Assembly: GCA_947505055.1 (NCBI GenBank)
Contig: CANNLO010000353.1
Coordinates: 1 to 5,186, forward strand
Direction: 5' to 3'
Length of the DNA: 5,186 nt
Source: Methylococcaceae bacterium
Lineage (GTDB): Bacteria > Pseudomonadota > Gammaproteobacteria > Methylococcales > Methylomonadaceae
A program made the position numbers and the translations under genes. Under the pieces are notes generated by a model, which did no database searches, was not told where the DNA came from, and saw only the letters and a list, made by a program, of their open reading frames with translations. Position 1 is the stretch's first letter, and each line of letters starts with the position of its first letter. This document shows positions 1 to 5,186 of the stretch, one piece after another.

Positions 1-26
1 ATAAACCGCTAACAAAAAGTAAAATA

Positions 27-1418
27 ATGGAGTTTCATCATAGGATGAAGCTAAATCCATCATTGTTACCTGTGCCCGTAATCATCAAAACGGTTGAAAA
101 AATATCACATCAATTATCTGTTACACCTAAGATTCCGTCAGAGTTTGAATTAGATTTAACTTACAAAAGATTTATTCAAGCATTACACACCAAACAATGG
201 GAAATTATTAACTATAAGGATTGGAAGTATGCACCTTATGTGTTTTGGTATGACAAGGAAAAGCTGGGTTCAAGTAAGGAATTTATATCACGTTACTTTG
301 AATGGATACATTCCCAAAGTCTAAAAAGTAATTGGCGTAGGTTGATATATGTTTATTTGAGAGACTTCAGCTTTAGAACAGAGTACCCATCAACATTCAA
401 AAAGATTGCTGCCGCAATTCAAAATGCTTTTAAGCAAGAGGATCTTAAGTTTGCACTTGAAAGCTGGGAAAAAAGACATAATCAGTTTGGATTATTTCTT
501 GAAGATTTCGATTTGTCACAGTCTATTAATTTATTTATAGATATGAATTATGACTGGAGTCGGTTTGTTGATAGTACCGGGCTAGATGGTGAATTGACTA
601 CAAGTGGGTATGCTGATGCAGTTGGTGTTGAGCTATTAAAACAGCTTACATTAACTCCCAAAAAAGAATTAATAGAGGCTGTAAAATCGTTCCATTTTTT
701 AGATCAACAATTACGATTTGTAGATAGGCGTGTTGATGTTATTCAAGGTTTGCTATCTCCATGGTGCAATAATTTTAGTTTTCAAAATGAAGAGTTAAGG
801 AAAAATGTAAAAAACTTGTTAATACGACACTTCAAAGACCCTCGGATGCCTATTCATCGTGAAAAAGGGTGGCGATTTGTAGATGAAAGTTCTTTAAATT
901 TGTTTTTTAAGTGGATGATTGGAGAAAGTTTAGAACAGTTTTTTTCTATCATTGATGTCATGGCTTTAGAGCATCAATGGAAATATCGTAAAGCATTTTG
1001 GAAAGCCTATTACGACAAAGGTGTTTTGGATGAGGCATGGGTCGCATTTGGTACAGACGCAAAATATCAAGCAAGAAGACTTTTTGGTGCTAATTTTTCT
1101 GCTGGTGAGTTAGAGGGGGGCAGTCAATCAAACCAAAGCATTCTTATTGTAAAAATCAGAGACTTGGTTTTAGTTGAATGGAGTCATAACGGTAAGTGTA
1201 GAGCATGGAAAAGTCATAATCAATTTTGCCCATCAACTTATAACTCTAAATATTATGGTAGTAGACTTAAATTACCTTCAATGAAGATTGTAGATGGTTA
1301 TCAACAAGACGGAATTAGTCACCAGCAGAGCGAAACGTATAGATGGCAAAGAAGGTTAGCTGATTTCATCTATGACGAAACAGGGATAAGGATGCAAGAC
1401 CGTGATTTTCGGATTTAA
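27..1418 (+). CDS. zorC: ZorC, EH-signature domain protein of type I Zorya anti-phage system
   Basis: Soluble 463-residue protein with no signal peptide or membrane segment, recognised as an EH-signature family protein (ZorC). Visible family features are a Trp/His/Arg-rich block at about 312-330 (EHQWKYRKAFWKAYY), the segment LVLVEWSHNGK at 380-390, and a C-terminal block with H432 followed by TYRWQ. E384 and H432 are my best candidates for the Glu and His that name the domain. The N-terminal half (about 1-250) is helical, rich in aromatic residues and has no motif I recognise. In characterised type I Zorya, ZorC is a cytoplasmic DNA-binding effector acting with ZorD downstream of the ZorAB motor; that role is inferred here from family and from the overlap with zorD. 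As I recall, the E. coli protein is near 560 residues, so this one is shorter, apparently at the C-terminus. The start is uncertain: ATG 27 has only weak AAAAAGT upstream, while ATG 45 (codon 7) has GGAG at 29-32 and AGG touching it. The frame is open to the left edge. Confidence 0.9.
   Translation: MEFHHRMKLNPSLLPVPVIIKTVEKISHQLSVTPKIPSEFELDLTYKRFIQALHTKQWEIINYKDWKYAPYVFWYDKEKLGSSKEFISRYFEWIHSQSLKSNWRRLIYVYLRDFSFRTEYPSTFKKIAAAIQNAFKQEDLKFALESWEKRHNQFGLFLEDFDLSQSINLFIDMNYDWSRFVDSTGLDGELTTSGYADAVGVELLKQLTLTPKKELIEAVKSFHFLDQQLRFVDRRVDVIQGLLSPWCNNFSFQNEELRKNVKNLLIRHFKDPRMPIHREKGWRFVDESSLNLFFKWMIGESLEQFFSIIDVMALEHQWKYRKAFWKAYYDKGVLDEAWVAFGTDAKYQARRLFGANFSAGELEGGSQSNQSILIVKIRDLVLVEWSHNGKCRAWKSHNQFCPSTYNSKYYGSRLKLPSMKIVDGYQQDGISHQQSETYRWQRRLADFIYDETGIRMQDRDFRI
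1388..1392 (+). promoter_or_regulatory. Ribosome binding site of zorD
   Basis: AAGGA lies inside the end of zorC, nine bases before the GTG at 1402. It decides the zorD start: the zorD frame has a TAA at 1387-1389, GTG 1402 is the first start codon after it, and the next in-frame ATG is about 30 codons further on. Independent initiation, possibly helped by ribosomes finishing zorC, is the natural reading. Confidence 0.7.
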
Positions 1419-4400
1419 GAAAAAACAAAAAAAATATACTATTCAAGCTCAAGAGTTTGAGTCTGCAAATAGTTGGTATGTCAGAGTTCAGTTGATGTTA
1501 GATGATTTGCCAAAACCCTTAAGTGAATGGGCGACTACAAATCATAAAGGTATTTCTTGGCTTCTAGATACTTTTAATTTAAATGAAGACGGTGCTTTTC
1601 AAACCACAGACACATCTATTTCGTTTCCGTTCTCTTTTTTGATGAATGAACTTAAAGGTCAAGAGGGCTACTTACAAAAAATATTAGAACTACCCGATAT
1701 ATTCGATGGCGGCATTCATTTAGAAAGCACTGGCTTAATACATCAGAAAGAATATAAATTAAACTATAAATGGATTAATGGTAACGGAAGACCTATAACA
1801 CAGTATCGAAGAAGCTCAGGTTTCTTAAACATTGGTGATAAAAAATACACGCTCCCATATCATGCTTGGAAATTAGCTGAAACTTTAGATTCATTAACTT
1901 TAGGAATTATAGAGAGTGATACAACTCGAGATAGACTTGGGAAGTTAGCACAATTTGAAACGATCAAAAGCATGCTGCCTGAGCCAGAAAAACATAAATT
2001 CTCTGAGTCCTCAGACATAGAAAGCTTGAAGTTGTTTTATGCAAATGCCGTTAGAATCGAAGCAATACCGAGTGGTCTTGATTATCAAATACGCCCAATA
2101 TTATTAAGAAAGCGAGAGAACTCAAATACAACACAAATATGTTTTGAAAACATACTGCCACCTAGTGAACAGAATAGATATGCGGATAATTTTAATAACG
2201 CTATAAAATTACTCTCTTATTACAGTATTGGTGTTGGTAAATACATTGTAATAGGTGAGCAACTTAATAAAGTACTTGAAATTGTACATGACGTTCAAAA
2301 CAAATCTATTGATGAGAAATTAAATTTCCTAAAAAATCCTAAAGCTGTTCTTCAGGGAAGATTAGAAGGTATTATCGATGAAGATGATTTGGATCAAATT
2401 TTTTCTGAGCGTGTTACAGGTATAGGTGAGTGGCAAGCAAAGGTAATTCCTTGGATGCAATTAAAGCCAGGGGAATGGATACCTTCAGGCCAATTTCCTG
2501 ATGTACGTGGTGGCTTGGATATTGATGGAAAAAAAATTGAACTCTCTGTTAATGAAGCAATAACGCTCATTGAAGATTTTGAAAAAGCCCAAAAAACGAA
2601 TAAGCCTTTTATTGAATATAAATCTGTTCAAATACCTGTAACGTCTGAATCTAAGTCGGCTATTCAACAACTCATCCCCAAGAAGCCTGAAAGTTATCAA
2701 AAACCAAATGGTCTAGATAAATCACATGAAACTAGTTCGGTCCAGCCAACAATAATGTTGGTCAAAGAGAACTTAGAGACCCTTGATTTCATCGTTCAGA
2801 GAACACCTCGAGAATATTATCCTAAAGCTGATGGTATACCAGATACAGTTAGAAGTGAACCCAAGCCACATCAAGTGATTGCCTTTAATTGGCTATGTCA
2901 AAATTATAGATTAGGTTCAAGAGGTGTCTTGCTGGCTGATGATATGGGTTTAGGTAAAACTTTTCAGTCACTCATGTTTTTTTCGTGGTTACGTGATGGC
3001 ATGGATAATGGTGATATCAATGTGAAGCCTTTATTAATAGTTGCTCCAACAGGATTACTTAAAAACTGGGAAGCTGAAATAAGCACACATCTCTATCGTG
3101 ACCTTGGTAATTTAGTAAGAGTCTATGGTGCTGGCGTAAGGACAATTGCAACAGAACGTCACCTAAATACTAATAGACTGAGAGATGCGGGAGTTGTGCT
3201 TACCACTTATGAAACTCTCAACCGCTATCAAATAAGTTTTGGTGCGGTTAACTTTGCATCAGTTATTTTTGATGAAATGCAAAAACTTAAAAACCCAGGT
3301 ATTCAGAATTACTCAGCGGCAAATTGTTTGAATGCTGATTTTTGGATTGGTATGACGGGTACACCTGTTGAAAATCGTTTGTGTGACTTATGGTCTATTG
3401 CTGATATTTTGCAACCGGGAATTCTTGGTTCGATTAAAGAGTTTAGTCAAAAATATGAAAAAGCTGTGCTAGATGGTGAAGATATTGCAATAGATAGAAA
3501 TGCGGAGTTACGTGAACGTTTGACAGGCTCAAATGAGTTCGCCCCAGCATTTATGCTTAGACGTATGAAAGATAAAGAGTTAGTTGGTCTGCCAAAAAAA
3601 TATATTCACGAATATCCACTTGATATGCCTGCTGGACAGGCAAAAGTTTATGATAATGTGATTAAAGATTTTCAAGCTGCAGAAGGTCAAAAAGGTGCAA
3701 TGCTTGAGGCATTACATCGATTGAGAGCATGTTCATTACATCCTGATTATAAAAAACAAAATGATTATGCAAACGATAATGATTTCATTAAGGGTTCCGC
3801 TCGATTGCAAGCATGTTTTAATATTTTGGATGATATTTATAAGAAAAGAGAAAAAGCATTAATCTTTGTTGAGTATAGTGATTGGCATAAACCAGATTTT
3901 TTATGCGACATCATCAGGAATCGTTATGATTTAAAAAAATTACCAATGGTTATCAATGGTCAAGTAAATTCCGGTGCAAGGCAAGAAAGAGTGGATGCGT
4001 TTCAAGAAGATAAAGGTTGTTTTGATGTAATGTTACTTTCTCCAAGAGCGGGAGGAGTTGGCCTTACTTTAACCGCAGCTAATCATGTGATACATCTTAC
4101 AAGGTGGTGGAATCCTGCTGTTGAAGATCAAGCTACAGATAGAATCTACAGAATTGGTCAGCAGTTACCCGTACATGTCTATTACCCAATGTCAATTCAC
4201 GCTAATATTGAAAAATGCTTTGATTTTAATTTAAATCAACTGCTCAAAGAAAAACGTAGGAGAAGTGCCGATTTATTGCTTCCGACCTTCGATTCTGATG
4301 AGATATTAAACGATTTGTTGTCACAAACATTTAAGGCGCAAAGAAATAAATTGTTTAGTATAGAAGATAGCTATGTAATTACAGGTAAAGAATTCGAGAG

Positions 4401-4773
4401 CTTGATTTTAACAAAGCTGCAGAAATATGCGCCAGCATTAGGTTATCAAGTACGTTCTACACCTGCGTCTTGGGATGGTGGCGCAGATATGATTATTGAA
4501 TCGACGGACGGTAGAATTATCGCTATTGTACAATGTAAGCATGTAAGTAGTAATCAGAAAACACCGACTTTAAATATTGATTTAGATAGGGCGGCAACAA
4601 ATTATGGTTGTACAGGTGTGATGGGTAACGTTTGGAAAATTGGCATCACAAACGCAAATAAATTATCAGGCGTTGATAAAAGCTGGGTTGAAAAATCAAT
4701 GATGAATCTAATTATTACTGATGCCAATAGTCTAAAATCAGAATTAATTTTTAAATATTTTGATTCTTACTAA
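1402..4773 (+). CDS. zorD: ZorD, SNF2-type helicase/translocase with C-terminal Mrr-like nuclease (type I Zorya)
   Basis: A 1123-residue soluble effector predicted to translocate on and cut phage DNA. Residues 1 to about 480 form a large N-terminal region without a common motif, starting with a lysine-rich stretch (FKKKQKK). The SNF2 core follows: KPHQ 488-491, Walker A DDMGLGKT 513-520 (K519), motif Ia APTGLLKNW 548-556, Walker B DEMQ 624-627, motif III TGTPVEN 652-658, motif V SPRAGGVGLTLT 880-891, and motif VI QATDRIYRIGQ 910-920 with candidate arginine fingers R914 and R917. All ATPase residues are intact. Residues about 990-1123 look like an Mrr-type PD-(D/E)xK nuclease: GKEFE 995-999, GGAD with D1029, then QCK with Q1044 and K1046. 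SNF2 plus Mrr-like nuclease beside an EH-signature gene is the ZorD hallmark. In the E. coli system the N-terminal part is reported to keep ZorD autoinhibited; whether it does so here is inference. The gene starts at GTG, overlaps zorC by 17 bases, ends in TAATAA, and shows no clear terminator after it. A generic restriction-type helicase is less likely given the partner. Confidence 0.93.
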   Translation: MIFGFKKKQKKYTIQAQEFESANSWYVRVQLMLDDLPKPLSEWATTNHKGISWLLDTFNLNEDGAFQTTDTSISFPFSFLMNELKGQEGYLQKILELPDIFDGGIHLESTGLIHQKEYKLNYKWINGNGRPITQYRRSSGFLNIGDKKYTLPYHAWKLAETLDSLTLGIIESDTTRDRLGKLAQFETIKSMLPEPEKHKFSESSDIESLKLFYANAVRIEAIPSGLDYQIRPILLRKRENSNTTQICFENILPPSEQNRYADNFNNAIKLLSYYSIGVGKYIVIGEQLNKVLEIVHDVQNKSIDEKLNFLKNPKAVLQGRLEGIIDEDDLDQIFSERVTGIGEWQAKVIPWMQLKPGEWIPSGQFPDVRGGLDIDGKKIELSVNEAITLIEDFEKAQKTNKPFIEYKSVQIPVTSESKSAIQQLIPKKPESYQKPNGLDKSHETSSVQPTIMLVKENLETLDFIVQRTPREYYPKADGIPDTVRSEPKPHQVIAFNWLCQNYRLGSRGVLLADDMGLGKTFQSLMFFSWLRDGMDNGDINVKPLLIVAPTGLLKNWEAEISTHLYRDLGNLVRVYGAGVRTIATERHLNTNRLRDAGVVLTTYETLNRYQISFGAVNFASVIFDEMQKLKNPGIQNYSAANCLNADFWIGMTGTPVENRLCDLWSIADILQPGILGSIKEFSQKYEKAVLDGEDIAIDRNAELRERLTGSNEFAPAFMLRRMKDKELVGLPKKYIHEYPLDMPAGQAKVYDNVIKDFQAAEGQKGAMLEALHRLRACSLHPDYKKQNDYANDNDFIKGSARLQACFNILDDIYKKREKALIFVEYSDWHKPDFLCDIIRNRYDLKKLPMVINGQVNSGARQERVDAFQEDKGCFDVMLLSPRAGGVGLTLTAANHVIHLTRWWNPAVEDQATDRIYRIGQQLPVHVYYPMSIHANIEKCFDFNLNQLLKEKRRRSADLLLPTFDSDEILNDLLSQTFKAQRNKLFSIEDSYVITGKEFESLILTKLQKYAPALGYQVRSTPASWDGGADMIIESTDGRIIAIVQCKHVSSNQKTPTLNIDLDRAATNYGCTGVMGNVWKIGITNANKLSGVDKSWVEKSMMNLIITDANSLKSELIFKYFDSY

Positions 4774-4780
4774 TAATTCT

Positions 4781-5182
4781 TTACGCAAATAAACAATCCA
4801 GTAACAAAGGATCAAACTCAGCGCTGTGGGCGTTAATCGATTTTATGAAGCCTTTCACCCAAGCATAAAGTTTTGGGCTGTTGTATAACACGTCCACATC
4901 TATATCCGCTCGATGATGTATGCGTTTTTGAGTCAATTTACTGGCTTTGTTGACCACTTCTTTTGAGCAATATTTTTGCAACAGCAACAAGAAGGCTCTA
5001 CTGGGTTTCTTGTCGTTTTTAAATAATTGCATCAAGACAATATGATCATAAAAGGCTTGTTTGTCGGTGAGTATTTTACAAATACTCAAAGGTTTTAATA
5101 TTTTCATTTTTTGATAATAAAATTTCGCCATTTTAAACCATTCAAAATCGGTTAATGTACTGTCGGGATCCGGTTTCCCCAT
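4781..5182 (-). CDS. Unrecognised 133-residue hypothetical protein, convergent with zorD, 5' end possibly beyond the window
   Basis: I do not recognise this protein. It is soluble-looking, lysine-rich and probably mostly helical, with aromatic residues clustered near the start (FEWF, KFYY at about 13-23), three scattered cysteines, and no signal peptide, membrane segment, nucleotide-binding motif or helix-turn-helix that I can see. Its stop (complement of 4781-4783) lies seven bases from the zorD stop, so the two genes converge with almost no room for a terminator. The ATG at 5182 has only four bases visible upstream (GGCG), so no ribosome binding site can be judged and the true start may lie further right; in-frame ATG codons at 5131 and 5107 lack a Shine-Dalgarno. 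The distal part (4801-4980) is richer in GC, about 41% by hand count, than the sampled part of zorC (about 32% in 61-180). It is probably a flanking gene not belonging to Zorya, since it is on the opposite strand. That it is a real gene is supported only by its length, its tight fit to the end of zorD and the lack of any alternative. Confidence 0.6.
   Translation of the reverse strand: MGKPDPDSTLTDFEWFKMAKFYYQKMKILKPLSICKILTDKQAFYDHIVLMQLFKNDKKPSRAFLLLLQKYCSKEVVNKASKLTQKRIHHRADIDVDVLYNSPKLYAWVKGFIKSINAHSAEFDPLLLDCLFA
5069..5087. repeat. Perfect 8-bp inverted repeat with 3-base loop
   Basis: GAGTATTT at 5069-5076 and AAATACTC at 5080-5087 are exact reverse complements separated by TAC. It lies inside the minus-strand hypothetical gene and is AT-rich, with no adjacent T-run on the plus strand, so it is a weak candidate for a terminator. 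It may be a chance hairpin or a protein-binding site. Confidence 0.3.
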
Positions 5183-5186
5183 CGCC

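Noticed and set aside
2529..2536. A8 run in zorD as a second slippage site
   Set aside because: It encodes Lys codons within an AT-rich gene body, with no nearby structure or regulatory context; less plausible as a switch than the tract at the gene start.
2485..2700. Minus-strand open frame of 71 codons within zorD
   Set aside because: It lies wholly antisense to a well-supported coding region, has a low-complexity Arg/Phe-rich translation typical of a shadow frame, and no family resemblance.
1402..4773. Reading the helicase/nuclease as a stand-alone restriction or DISARM-type enzyme
   Set aside because: No methyltransferase or DISARM partner is visible, whereas an EH-signature gene overlaps directly, which fits ZorD much better.
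4735..4800. Possible rho-independent terminator between the convergent genes
   Set aside because: Only a 5-bp AATCA/TGATT pairing in AT-rich sequence was found; there is no GC-rich stem followed by a T-run on either strand.
4819..4826. CAGCGCTG palindrome near the 3' end of the minus-strand gene
   Set aside because: An isolated 8-base palindrome inside coding sequence without a T-run or repeat partner; too short to call a site.

Overview
The window holds the 3' (effector) half of a type I Zorya anti-phage defence operon. Two adjacent plus-strand genes, zorC (27-1418) and zorD (1402-4773), fill about 91% of it. They are followed by one unrecognised convergent gene on the minus strand (4781-5182). 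There are no RNA genes, insertion sequences, CRISPR repeats or long non-coding stretches; every gap between genes is under 30 bases.

Layout: bases 1-26 are a short leader, probably the junction with zorB, which would lie off the left edge. zorC encodes a 463-residue EH-signature protein. zorD starts at a GTG inside the last codons of zorC (17-base overlap) with its own ribosome binding site, and encodes a 1123-residue protein: a large family-specific N-terminal region, a complete SNF2-type ATPase/translocase core, and a C-terminal Mrr-like PD-(D/E)xK nuclease domain. It ends with tandem TAA codons. Seven bases later lies the stop codon of the convergent small gene, whose 5' end is at the right window edge and may be incomplete.

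How the genes work together (established for the family, inferred here): in type I Zorya, the membrane proteins ZorA and ZorB form a proton-driven rotary motor of the MotAB/ExbBD type with a long cytoplasmic tail. On phage invasion the motor is thought to signal to the soluble DNA-acting effectors ZorC and ZorD, which attack incoming DNA. ZorA and ZorB cannot be seen here but are predicted immediately upstream, in the order zorA-zorB-zorC-zorD.

Host: the DNA is AT-rich (hand counts give about 32% GC in 61-180 and about 41% in 4801-4980). Bacterial signals (Shine-Dalgarno, GTG start, overlapping genes) are clear. A low-GC gammaproteobacterium is a reasonable guess because type I Zorya is common in Proteobacteria, but nothing in the window fixes the taxon. 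The system is a known type; the open points are details of this version (ZorC length, ZorD domain layout, homopolymer tract at the zorD start) and the unknown neighbour.
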